NCBI RefSeq assembly: GCF_963678635.1
Contig: NC_087065.1
Location: 11,369,579-11,433,578 of the forward strand
Source: Symsagittifera roscoffensis
Taxonomy: Eukaryota; Xenacoelomorpha; Acoela; Convolutidae
DNA: 64,000 bases
Direction of reading: 5' to 3'
Shown here: piece after piece, positions 46,701 through 53,497 of the stretch
Position numbering within the stretch: position 1 is the stretch's first letter
Layout: each line of letters opens with the position of its first letter
Notes under the pieces: generated by a model
What the model saw: the letters and a program-made list of their open reading frames with translations, nothing else
Databases searched by the model: none
Told to the model about the DNA's origin: nothing
Made by a program: the position numbers and the translations under genes

Positions 46701-47757
46701 TGGAGATGTCATTCGTCCCAACTAAGATCATCACACTGGGGATCCACCCTGGATTCATCAGTTCCACCATTCGATATAACTGGGCTATCGTCGCACCTCC
46801 AAAGGCCATCACCGTGGTGACCCACGAGGTCCTCAAATTCGACAGCACTCTGACCAAGCTGTCTCCCAGTATCAGATGAGATGTCCCGAGTGGTGGTTGC
46901 TGCAGGTTTACTGCCGGGCTCCAAGTCGCTCGATTGAAGCAAGCTCTCGGATCTGTCTCCGGAACTCCCGTGAAATTATATTTCAATTGATTATTCTTCT
47001 GCACGTCTATTATGCGAGACACTTTCTTCGCTGGCATCTTCCGTATTCTTCTCTCTGGGGCCCTCGAGCTCCCCATGAGTGGTGTCACGTCACTTATCCC
47101 CTTTCTGATCACGGTCTGGGAGAGTCGTACTCTGCCCGTGTCGTCAATCGTTCCATAGGGTGCAGTCACCCCGGAACCTGGCGCATTCTTGTTAGCGACC
47201 AGTCGTCCAGCTGTCTCTATCAGCTTCCTCACTGTCTGTTCCACGACGGGGTCACCCAAGCTGTCACTAGGATCCGGGATCGTTACTCGACTTGTCTCTG
47301 TCGGGAGCCGTGTCTCCGTTGTTTGACTCATTTCTCGAGGCGTCAAGAGCTCCATCGGGGACTGCCCACGAGGAATATCCCTTGCAGGTATCACTTTCTC
47401 CACGGCCGTTTTCAACGCCATCTGTTCCGATCGCTCTTTGTAGTCCTGCCTCAAGCGCTCAATTTCTTGACCCTGCTTTTTGTTGCAGTCTTCAAACAAT
47501 TTTTTCCACATGTCTCGATCTTCCTCCATCTGGAGCATACTTTTGGTCATCTCGTCCAGCTCCTTCTTCGTACTTTTCAGTTCGTCGTTCATCTCATCCA
47601 GATCTTGCATGGTTTGGTTCGTCTGAACTTTCTGTGCTACTTTCGCCCTTTTTGGTGGCACAGCTGCTCTCAGTGGTGAACCAGACGAGGCCGCCTCGCT
47701 GTTCATCTCCTGATGCATTCTCGTCAGCCCAGTCTTGGGCTTGGAGGGCATAGGCAT
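43792..47757 (-). CDS. accessory protein B: SGNH-hydrolase with coiled coil and a second SGNH-like half (1,321 aa)
   Basis: Residues 45-120 form a coiled coil (DLDEMNDELKSTKKELDEM). Residues 290-465 hold a full SGNH (GDSL-type) hydrolase set: block I GDS with Ser300 (SHLILGDSLVRVLSN), block II Gly (FGGATIAQL), block III GTND at 347-350 and block V DGIH with Asp443 and His446. Such enzymes are esterases or acetylesterases. A Ser/Arg-rich linker follows (555-585). Residues 755-985 look like a second SGNH-like fold: PDVIMLAAVD, ITIVFAGINDHLHSRG with GIND at 813-816, and GVDDDHRVIAAMSNDLWF with DDDH at 966-969. No GDS serine is visible, so this half may be inactive. Residues 985-1321 are helical and unknown. 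It has no signal peptide and starts at an ATG. Confidence 0.8.
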   Translation of the reverse strand: MPMPSKPKTGLTRMHQEMNSEAASSGSPLRAAVPPKRAKVAQKVQTNQTMQDLDEMNDELKSTKKELDEMTKSMLQMEEDRDMWKKLFEDCNKKQGQEIERLRQDYKERSEQMALKTAVEKVIPARDIPRGQSPMELLTPREMSQTTETRLPTETSRVTIPDPSDSLGDPVVEQTVRKLIETAGRLVANKNAPGSGVTAPYGTIDDTGRVRLSQTVIRKGISDVTPLMGSSRAPERRIRKMPAKKVSRIIDVQKNNQLKYNFTGVPETDPRACFNRATWSPAVNLQQPPLGTSHLILGDSLVRVLSNLRTSWVTTVMAFGGATIAQLYRMVELMNPGWIPSVMILVGTNDISRGSDEQEALWESMMVCLFTTLWQKFNCAVLTVCTVPMNTRSLAASGRRHNEGVVRWNNILRNLASRNAGRMILMDIEHELRAMDQARLTTDGIHFDSIEGQAWVNRVFQERLDELEAELFDTGVLKEEGTVSDAVITTFVPPSLETRLGTSPAVTNYRQQSSSEPGQRTDVQDRLGEAPMRRTIHPRRRIGPVNPIEETAGTSRSDTRSDTRSETTSNSREERRPSRGSLMWSRPIPSPWHVYKDEPMKLDLQRVRFIEDARRMLNGATLSVSRLYSITGVDWLISASINFSSTTALRFADLEGLPSNNTMGPVNARPLQDVRLNHDAGNCEERPGRFLTTRAPIGQHVKIFRQLTTPPGHVKERVYPKLVNQDGDAQRYGGLKAIKKDETIFAAYDKAEMRKAKIMVVANSEFVYTSKSLFWPDVIMLAAVDLDLLQSISMAIGVQRQTDMNPITIVFAGINDHLHSRGFLSRLRDPTTAENAVWPAIKDILESMGEVVDAAKEGSFTKVTPRIVFALSPGYAHLPDGLKFMYAIVTLLSEGKYDVIISAPKRMIEMENLRPLKAELPAVWSDISNAMRGFKDHALHMLVLDEVLGLELSNFSRQLKLKPGVDDDHRVIAAMSNDLWFRAMEVASEDTRRKNSLETRAHLEAMVLRTKPEANQWLHLNPRVAALGADAFEQGPVMITKIHAYLLKEVNLAENAGENTAEFVNRMCQITLETFWTQEVKGQEGFERTDSMLEGLGAGWTASFLAKVYPKVSPYLIKEFLQAVVEVSIEELLALFVTFGAESFVKGPVVLLTEAIQNLRLDGLLTLIAITHGNLGGLMKLTRYPEQMIGNVKKFDEKKATDSWNTIRDLRHTLIQYLLHQNCFGTGEDETIEREEDVRRHVGGMPLLTDLSLAMRTDPLALIRGVTEFVTVIYGPAVTFAFPDVKVEAYRRSVLHLNLISAVDGSTMNWCEQHLLRELMS

Positions 47758-47766
47758 CTCACCTGA

Positions 47767-48129
47767 TTAGTAGGTCCTAGAACTTCCCAATCCAGGCTCA
47801 TTCGCCAATTCACTCCCTGAGAGAGCCCCGTTTCTCCACCTCATCACTCTCATGTTCGGGCGGTCTAGTACTCCCCTTTCTCCATATGCTGCCATCAACA
47901 GGACTTCCGTGGGGCGGTCCCCACGGTTGTCATGCCCCAAGATGTAGATCAGGGCGGTCAGCAACATGACTACCTCTGGGTCCTCTAGAGCGAAGTCTCG
48001 ATCGATCAGCCGACGATAGATCGCATCTATCATCGGTCCTACATATGCCTCTGCCAGGTCCATCAATTCATCCAAGTTGAAATTGTCCATAGTGTTCTTC
48101 AGATTTGATTTGATTCGATTCGATTCCAA
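47767..48129 (-). CDS. accessory protein A (small helical, unknown)
   Basis: The first ATG in the frame is at 48090, giving about 107 residues from MDNFNLDELMDLAEAYVGPM; the frame is open a further 13 codons upstream. It is mostly helical, with AIYRRLIDRDFALEDPEVVM and LLTALIYILGHDNRG. It ends at TAA. The 1,321-residue ORF starts three codons later in the same frame, so the two may be read together or by reinitiation. I recognise no family. Confidence 0.6.
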   Translation of the reverse strand: MESNRIKSNLKNTMDNFNLDELMDLAEAYVGPMIDAIYRRLIDRDFALEDPEVVMLLTALIYILGHDNRGDRPTEVLLMAAYGERGVLDRPNMRVMRWRNGALSGSELANEPGLGSSRTY

Positions 48130-48485
48130 GGTTTTGACTCAAGTGAGTAATTAAATGATCAATCAGGATCTAGAAAAGAAGTCACAAATATCACACTTGT
48201 CAGTCTCACCTCAACATATATCGTTAATATTTACTTAAAAACAGTCCAAATAAAAAGATATTTATCCTAAAATTTATTAAAATCAATCGGTTTCTAAAAT
48301 TTTGGAATTCGACCTAAGATTGGACAGTCCAAACTTTGGATCTATTCCTAAGATCGTCATTCAGTTGTTCATGGTCACTAACCCCTACTCATCCATGATC
48401 TTAATAACCTAACACATAACATAACATGACATAACACATATTACATACAACTTAGGCTTTGGCCTAACACCCTCTCGCACGTCAC
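48130..48485. other. spacer between the macro-like ORF and the accessory block
   Basis: These 356 bp hold no ORF of note. They are AT-rich compared with the flanking genes, with ACATAACATAACA-type simple repeats. This is the only sizeable gap among the accessory genes, so it could hold a promoter, an internal ribosome entry site or a splice acceptor for the downstream block. Confidence 0.4.
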
Positions 48486-49058
48486 TCAGCCTATACTTAA
48501 GTAATATTTCTTATGTAGATATACTTGTATGTTCGTATCAGAGAATATCACGTGTACAAGCGCGTACAATTCCCGAGGATGCAGTATTCCTCTGTTTGGA
48601 TCGTACACTGGAAGCGAGAGCTCCTTCACGTCCATTTCCACGAGGAAGTCCCTCAGCCTCGTCAAGGACAAGACTAGGTTCTCCGGGTCCACGTGCTGCT
48701 TCTCAGTCGCTCTCGTTACCAAGAAGCATAGGTATTTTCCCGGTAACTGCGACGCCGCCGGAGGTAAGGCCGCTACGCCCCCTATCCCTGGTCTTTGCTT
48801 CCAAAGGAATTCCACGTTTTTGTATTCTCTCTTGAAATCTGCCGCTAACGCTGTCCTAAAACTCATGTCTGCCGTGATTGCTATCGCACATGTTCTATTT
48901 GTGAGTATAAAATCACTGTCTGTTAGTATTATGTTACTTGAATATTCATTTGGTAAGTTAAAATATGACTCAACTACCCTGCCTATGTCAGGTTTCTTAG
49001 GTTCTTCGCCTGTTTCTGCTTCTAAGTCTCCTGTTTCTCTTGCTATTCTTAATTTTTT
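48486..49058 (-). CDS. macro-domain-like protein, open frame without an upstream AUG
   Basis: The frame is open from 49058, but its first ATG is at 48866, inside apparently coding sequence. Upstream codons read SYFNLPNEYSSNIILTDSDF then ILTNRTCAIAITADMSFR. The later part has LWKQRPGIGGVAALPP, KYLCFLVTRATEKQ, LVLSLTRLRDFLVEMDVKEL, LSLPVYDPNRGIL and ELYALVHVIFSDTNIQVYLH. The order of a glycine-rich turn, a strand with LVTR, a long helix and a strand reading SLPVYDP-RG resembles macro domains, which bind or hydrolyse ADP-ribose derivatives. The lack of an early AUG suggests splicing, recoding or fusion with pol. A fast-evolving macro-like fold is my best guess, not a firm call. Confidence 0.5.
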   Translation of the reverse strand, partial: KKLRIARETGDLEAETGEEPKKPDIGRVVESYFNLPNEYSSNIILTDSDFILTNRTCAIAITADMSFRTALAADFKREYKNVEFLWKQRPGIGGVAALPPAASQLPGKYLCFLVTRATEKQHVDPENLVLSLTRLRDFLVEMDVKELSLPVYDPNRGILHPRELYALVHVIFSDTNIQVYLHKKYYLSIG

Positions 49059-49158
49059 TTATTATCAAGTTTTCAGTGTGGGTAAGTCCTACCCCACTCC
49101 CCGGACAAAAATATCCATCGACGTCCCCGTCGATCGCATACCGGGTATCAAGTCGAGG

Positions 49159-49990
49159 TTAGAAGCTGGAATGAGTAGTCGTCCTTCCTGGATCATCTCG
49201 TTCGGTCTTGATGTATTTCATGCTTTCACGATCTACGTCTTGAATCGTGACACTGGTCTCCTCAGGATCCGAGGTTGTTTCATTCAGCCACTCTAAGACA
49301 CGCAGGTTCGTCAAGTCTTGTTCATATGACTGCTGTTGCTCGTCGTCGAATTCTACCTCGGGTTTCGACCAGTCGTCAACCCACTCATCATCGTGATCAT
49401 CGACTATGTCAATGTCTTGCGACACGGTTATTTCCTCTAGACCCACTACTTCCTCCACTATCTTCTTCAGATCTATCCTATCCACTACAAAGTCGTCACC
49501 GTAAGGATTGTATTTCTTTCTTAGTCTCGTCCCGTCCTTCTGACGAATCTGTATCGTGAACGGAAGATCCGGTTCCAAGTTCTTGGGAACCTCTATCTGT
49601 TCGGGATCCTGCCAATCTTCCTCTGCGTAGGGTAAGGTTTCATCGTCCGCTCCGATCTCCTCGTTTGGATCCAGGTCCAGTGGTGTATCCGTACCTTCCT
49701 CTACGACTTCATTTCCATCGTTCTTCTCCCTGGTGCCCTTTTCATTGACCTCACAAGCAGGATTCATCATTAGATAATCCCCTTCTTCTATATCTGCAGG
49801 TATACACCAGTCTTCTGTCGATGGATTGTGTGGCTTGATGTTCTCGTAGTGGGCGGCTCGGCCAGTACTCAGTCTATAAAAGCGTCCCTCCTGGTGCACC
49901 TCTGTAATCATGAAGGGTCCCCTCCATTTCTTTAGGAGCTTTTTCGTCCCTTTCGGTGGTATAACGTTCTGAAATACCCATACATAGTCT
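49159..49990 (-). CDS. pol: integrase C-terminal GPF/Y module and acidic tail
   Basis: After the frameshift the integrase continues YVWVFQNVIPPKG, then KKWRGPFMITEVHQEGRFYR, the GPF/Y motif typical of Ty3/gypsy integrase C-termini, and AAHYENIKPHNPSTEDW. A long acidic extension follows (DDETLPYAEEDWQDPEQIEV; DIDIVDDHDDEWVDDW). I see no chromodomain. The acidic tail may influence target choice or be a later addition; nothing proves either. This closes the pol region. Confidence 0.8.
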
Positions 49991-50344
49991 CACCGAGTAA
50001 GCCTTTGCACCAGCTGCTTTCTTGTCGAATCTTTTCCTCTGCCTTGCCTGTGCCTGCTGAGTATTTCGTCTATACAAATCGTTCAACTCCTGTTGGCGTC
50101 TGATCACATCCCTCACGTAGACCTGTGGGGACGTTTTCTTTCCCTCATACTCTGGGTAGAAGAAGGTTAAGGGTAAGGACTTTTCGTGTCCAGTTAGCAT
50201 CATGTGTGGACTGACTCCAGTGGTGGAGTGTTGCGTGCTGTTATATGCTCCCATCACCTGTGGAAGGTATCTGTCCCAATCGGTCATGTACCTGGAACAA
50301 TATACTCTCAGCATCGACACTAACGTCCTATTCTGTCTTTCCAC
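49874..50344 (-). CDS. pol: integrase catalytic core, Glu-containing part
   Basis: The frame is the same as the previous segment. HSTTYHPQTNGLVERQNRTL just upstream of the listed start carries the catalytic Glu, followed by VYCSRYMTDWDRYLPQVMGA and TQHSTTGVSPHMMLTGHEKS, the usual integrase core end. Helices with RRNTQQAQARQRKRFDKK follow. Near 49990 the frame is lost: the continuation (YVWVFQNVIPPKG) lies in another frame, so the last 40 codons here are out of phase. Confidence 0.8.
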   Translation of the reverse strand: MERQNRTLVSMLRVYCSRYMTDWDRYLPQVMGAYNSTQHSTTGVSPHMMLTGHEKSLPLTFFYPEYEGKKTSPQVYVRDVIRRQQELNDLYRRNTQQAQARQRKRFDKKAAGAKAYSVRLCMGISERYTTERDEKAPKEMEGTLHDYRGAPGGTLL

Positions 50345-50392
50345 TAAGCCATTCGTCTGAGGGTGGTATGTCGTGGAGTGAGCCTGAGCGAC

Positions 50393-50683
50393 CTATGAGC
50401 GTCTCATGAGCTCTTTGGTAAGCTCTCCCACGAAAGCTGTTCCATTATCCGATTGAAACGTCATCGGACAACCATGTCTTGCTATCCACGTATTGATCAG
50501 GTGGTCGCATGTCTCTTCCGCCGAGGCAGTTATGCAGGGCACGGCCTCTGCATACTTCGTAAAATGATCTATCATGACCAGCACCTGATTATAACAATTG
50601 TCTGTCATGCATATCTTTTGGTGATCTATCTGCACCACCTCGTTGAATTCAGACGACTCGATCGACTGTAAAGGAAATCGCAA
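50393..50683 (-). CDS. pol: integrase catalytic core, first two aspartates
   Basis: The frame is the same as the zinc-module ORF. It shows VVQIDHQKICMTDNCYNQVL with the first catalytic Asp, DHFTKYAEAVPC, and MTFQSDNGTAFVGELTKELM with the second Asp, the classic rve core of Ty3/gypsy integrases. A TAG ends it at 50393-50395 and the frame continues beyond with the catalytic Glu. Counting the stop as one residue, the Asp-Glu spacing is 35, as in DD35E integrases. Confidence 0.85.
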   Translation of the reverse strand: MRFPLQSIESSEFNEVVQIDHQKICMTDNCYNQVLVMIDHFTKYAEAVPCITASAEETCDHLINTWIARHGCPMTFQSDNGTAFVGELTKELMRRS

Positions 50684-50716
50684 CTTCCTTGGATCTTTGA
50701 CCTGCTGGCATGACAG

Positions 50717-51646
50717 TCATGCTGTTACCCACTTCTCGCATGCCTTTTTCATTCCAGGCCACTCAAAGCGCTTCAGGATCCTCTGATATACTTTGTCGAT
50801 CCCCTGATGGCCCATCTGATCATGTGACCTGAATAATAGTTCTGTCTGATAGAGTTGCGGTAACACTATCGCGCTATACTTGTATAGGACTCTGTCTTCC
50901 TCCCTTCTTTTGCAAGCCACAATCCCGTCCTTGTTCAAATATAACCTCCCTTCCTTCTGCATGAAGTATTGTCTCAGGATGCGATAACTATCTTCCTCGA
51001 GGTCCCCTTTATCCGGAGAACCATTCTCGATCCACCTTTTCAGGTTGCTTGTCATGCGATCATTTCTCTGCGCCCTTAGAAGGTCCGAGAGTCTGTATCT
51101 CGCCTTTAAGTACGTCTTCATGAACCTCATCTGACTATTCAGCTCGTTGGGCTGGTGTGTGTCTTCTTCCATCTTAACGCACCAAATCTTCGCCAACGGC
51201 TGTGTTTCTTGTTTGAACGGCAGAAGATCAGTCCTGACTACCTCTTTCTGCGGCAACAGGCTTATCGAACGCTTCGATACCGCTATTGTCTCCAAGTCAT
51301 CCGCTGCGTTGTCAAAGACTCTTTCGCTTGGTATAAGGTAGCGATCGCTGTCAGGATCCTGGTACACCTCTCTGTCCAGGTCCCTTGCCCGAGTTTCCAC
51401 TAGTAGCGTGTGTATCGCTAGTTCTGACAGTTCTGATCCCGAGCTCGAGGTCCTGTCTGAATAGGTGTCCATTCCCGAGTTTCGGGAATCGTCATCCGTC
51501 GAAGAGGTTGTGCTGGAGACTGCACGCTCCTCCAGATCATGTCTGTGCCTTCTCCGCATCCATCTGAACTCCCCGGACAAAACCTTGTTCTCTAGGTCCT
51601 GTTTCTCATCAGGAATTCTCTCGTCTATCTCAGACTCCCCGGACAA
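50717..51646 (-). CDS. pol: integrase N-terminal part with zinc-binding module
   Basis: The first 150 residues are acidic and Ser-rich linker (SSTTSSTDDDSRNSGMDTYS). Then come ALLRAQRN-type helices and the HHCC module: SHDQMGHQGIDKVYQRILKR with the two His residues, then FEWPGMKKACEKWVTA. A TGA stands exactly where the first Cys of the CxxC pair is expected, and the next codons read LSCQQVKDPRK in the same frame. Unless the stop is read through, integrase ends here. The zinc module helps multimerise integrase. Confidence 0.8.
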   Translation of the reverse strand: MSGESEIDERIPDEKQDLENKVLSGEFRWMRRRHRHDLEERAVSSTTSSTDDDSRNSGMDTYSDRTSSSGSELSELAIHTLLVETRARDLDREVYQDPDSDRYLIPSERVFDNAADDLETIAVSKRSISLLPQKEVVRTDLLPFKQETQPLAKIWCVKMEEDTHQPNELNSQMRFMKTYLKARYRLSDLLRAQRNDRMTSNLKRWIENGSPDKGDLEEDSYRILRQYFMQKEGRLYLNKDGIVACKRREEDRVLYKYSAIVLPQLYQTELLFRSHDQMGHQGIDKVYQRILKRFEWPGMKKACEKWVTA

Positions 51647-51664
51647 ATTTTCTTGTCCCGGGAG

Positions 51665-52264
51665 TTAATCTTGTGATCGCTGGTTCTTCTCATCATTCGT
51701 CTCCCCGGACAAATAGTTATGCAGCAGGTTTTGTTCTACCTTTTCACCTTCCTTATCCTGGTCCACAAAGGTGACGGTTTTCTTTCGCTTGCTGCCCCCT
51801 TGTTCTTTCTGTCCGTAAGAAAAACTGGTCAAAATCTCGTGGGGTATTGAGGATACTAGTTGCTGAACTATTGTCCTACAATCCCTCTCATTCTCTTCGT
51901 GCTGTCGTCTGGACGGCATGATCTTCACCTTCTCACTGACTGTTAGCGATGACACTGCTGCTGTCCACTCGGGATCATCTCTGGTCACTTCTCTTTCTAA
52001 CAATCCACCCAGCATCCGCATCACTTGCGGTGTGACTTGCACCGTTCTATCCAATAATGAGAGGCTGTTTATGTTCATGCGAGAGAGTTCTTGCTGGACC
52101 AGATCCGAGCGCAGCAACAGATCCAAGGGGACCGGGTCCTCCCTGGATAGGATCTTTATCTCGGCTGCTTTCTCTACAGGTAACTCAGGATGCCCTGGAA
52201 TTGGATTTCCAGACTTATCCAACCATCTCGTTAAGGGAAGCGCTTCATAAGTTTCTTTGGCCAA
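51665..52264 (-). CDS. pol linker between RNase H and integrase
   Basis: The frame is the same as RT-RNase H and is separated from it only by one TAG and one codon. It encodes YEALPLTRWLDKSGNPIPGH, then LLRSDLVQQELSRMNINSLS and a charged Lys/Glu-rich tail. It has no catalytic motif. It is a connecting region and was probably continuous with RT before the TAG arose. It ends at a TAA, again followed by the same frame. Confidence 0.6.
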   Translation of the reverse strand: MAKETYEALPLTRWLDKSGNPIPGHPELPVEKAAEIKILSREDPVPLDLLLRSDLVQQELSRMNINSLSLLDRTVQVTPQVMRMLGGLLEREVTRDDPEWTAAVSSLTVSEKVKIMPSRRQHEENERDCRTIVQQLVSSIPHEILTSFSYGQKEQGGSKRKKTVTFVDQDKEGEKVEQNLLHNYLSGETNDEKNQRSQD

Positions 52265-52267
52265 AAA

Positions 52268-53497
52268 CTAGAATTCCTCCTTTATTTCCGCCTGATTGGC
52301 CTGCTTCTGCTCCAATCTTTCATAGAACTCAGTTTTCTTGCTGAGGCTGTCAGCATTCTGGTGTTTATCACGCATCCTATGTTCGATTATCATATGGTAG
52401 CCATCCAATCTTACTATCCATCTACCAATATAACTCTGATCCATCGAGTAGGTCTTCAACCAGGATAACGCTCTGTTGTCCACGCGTAACTTGAAGGGAG
52501 CGCTCCCCAAGTATGCACGGTACTTTTCCACGAAGGTGACTACTGCAAACATTTCTGCCTTTGGTGCGCCGTATTTCATCTCTGTGTCACTCAAGACCTT
52601 GCTGCCGTATGCAATGGGACAGAGAACTGTTCTTCCGTTCCATTCTTGCTCTTGATGCAAGATTCCTGAGATAGCCACCACCGATGCGTCTGTGTCAAGA
52701 ACATACATGCCCTTCTCTGTAGGCATGCCCAGCACTGGCGCTTCGCACAGTTCCCGCTTTATGTTCTCGAAAGCAACCTGTGCCTCATCGTTCCATTCGA
52801 ACTTTTTCCCCTTGTTGCGCATCAGCTTCTGCATCGGGTACACTATGTCCGCATATCCTTTTATGAATTCCCGGTAGTAATTGGCAAACCCCAGGAAGCT
52901 CAGGAGCTGTGTGTCCGTTCTGGGAGCTTTCCATGTCAACGCTGCTTCCACTGCTTCCGGGTCCGGCCTCACACCATGCCTATCCACCATTCTTCCCAGG
53001 TACTTTATCGAATCCCTAAGGACTTCACATTTCGATGGTTTGCACTTCAATCCTGCTCTTTTCATGCATCCAAAGACCTCATCGAGCCTATCAATGTGGT
53101 CTTCCAGGGTCGGTGTCGCTATGACTACGTCATCCACGTAACACATCACGAGATTCCCGTACTTCTTGGTCACTCTCGTCAAAGCCTGAGCCATCAGTCT
53201 TTGAAAAGTGGCCGTTGCATTGCACAAGCCGAAGGGCATCCTCTTCCACTGGTACAATCCCAATTCGCACGCGAATCCGGTTTTCTCTCTGTCCTTCTTT
53301 CGCAGAGGGACCTGCCAGAAGGCAGAACCTAAGTCCAATGTGGTGAAGAACTTGGCATCACCAAGCTTAGATAGGCTGTCGTCTATTCGCGGTATCGGGT
53401 ACGCATCTTTTATCGTTACCGCGTTCAAGTAACGAAAGTCGCAACAAAATCTAAGCTGCCCTCTTTCTTTTTCGCCATTACTACCCCGCAAGCCCAT
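52268..53497 (-). CDS. pol part 2: reverse transcriptase and RNase H
   Basis: The RT palm has FTTLDLGSAFWQ (Asp at residue 55), MPFGLCNATATFQRLM and the catalytic YVDD box at 120-123, then FLGFANYYREFI of the thumb/connection. The RNase H domain shows the acidic set D270 (VLDTDAS), E315 (APKAEMFAV), D340 (LRVDNRAL) and D383 (HQNADSLSK), so it is complete. This copies element RNA into DNA and removes the RNA strand. The module order and motifs place it in Ty3/gypsy. The frame does not connect to the protease frame because of one indel near a GAAAAAGAAAGAGGGC tract. The ORF ends in TAG, but the same frame reads on for 200 codons. Confidence 0.9.
   Translation of the reverse strand: MGLRGSNGEKERGQLRFCCDFRYLNAVTIKDAYPIPRIDDSLSKLGDAKFFTTLDLGSAFWQVPLRKKDREKTGFACELGLYQWKRMPFGLCNATATFQRLMAQALTRVTKKYGNLVMCYVDDVVIATPTLEDHIDRLDEVFGCMKRAGLKCKPSKCEVLRDSIKYLGRMVDRHGVRPDPEAVEAALTWKAPRTDTQLLSFLGFANYYREFIKGYADIVYPMQKLMRNKGKKFEWNDEAQVAFENIKRELCEAPVLGMPTEKGMYVLDTDASVVAISGILHQEQEWNGRTVLCPIAYGSKVLSDTEMKYGAPKAEMFAVVTFVEKYRAYLGSAPFKLRVDNRALSWLKTYSMDQSYIGRWIVRLDGYHMIIEHRMRDKHQNADSLSKKTEFYERLEQKQANQAEIKEEF

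Noticed and set aside
43816-47753. Several plus-strand open frames of 100-270 codons (for example 44786-45517 and 46876-47679) opposite the 1,321-residue protein
   Set aside because: They mirror a long real coding region, have no recognisable motifs and fragment where the minus-strand frame is continuous.
48529-49296. Plus-strand 255-codon open frame opposite the macro-like ORF
   Set aside because: The sequence is antisense to a better protein-like frame, lacks motifs and crosses the pol end.
50717-50719. UGA recoding to selenocysteine or cysteine in integrase
   Set aside because: Five other frame lesions in pol, including TAG and TAA, make simple inactivation more likely.
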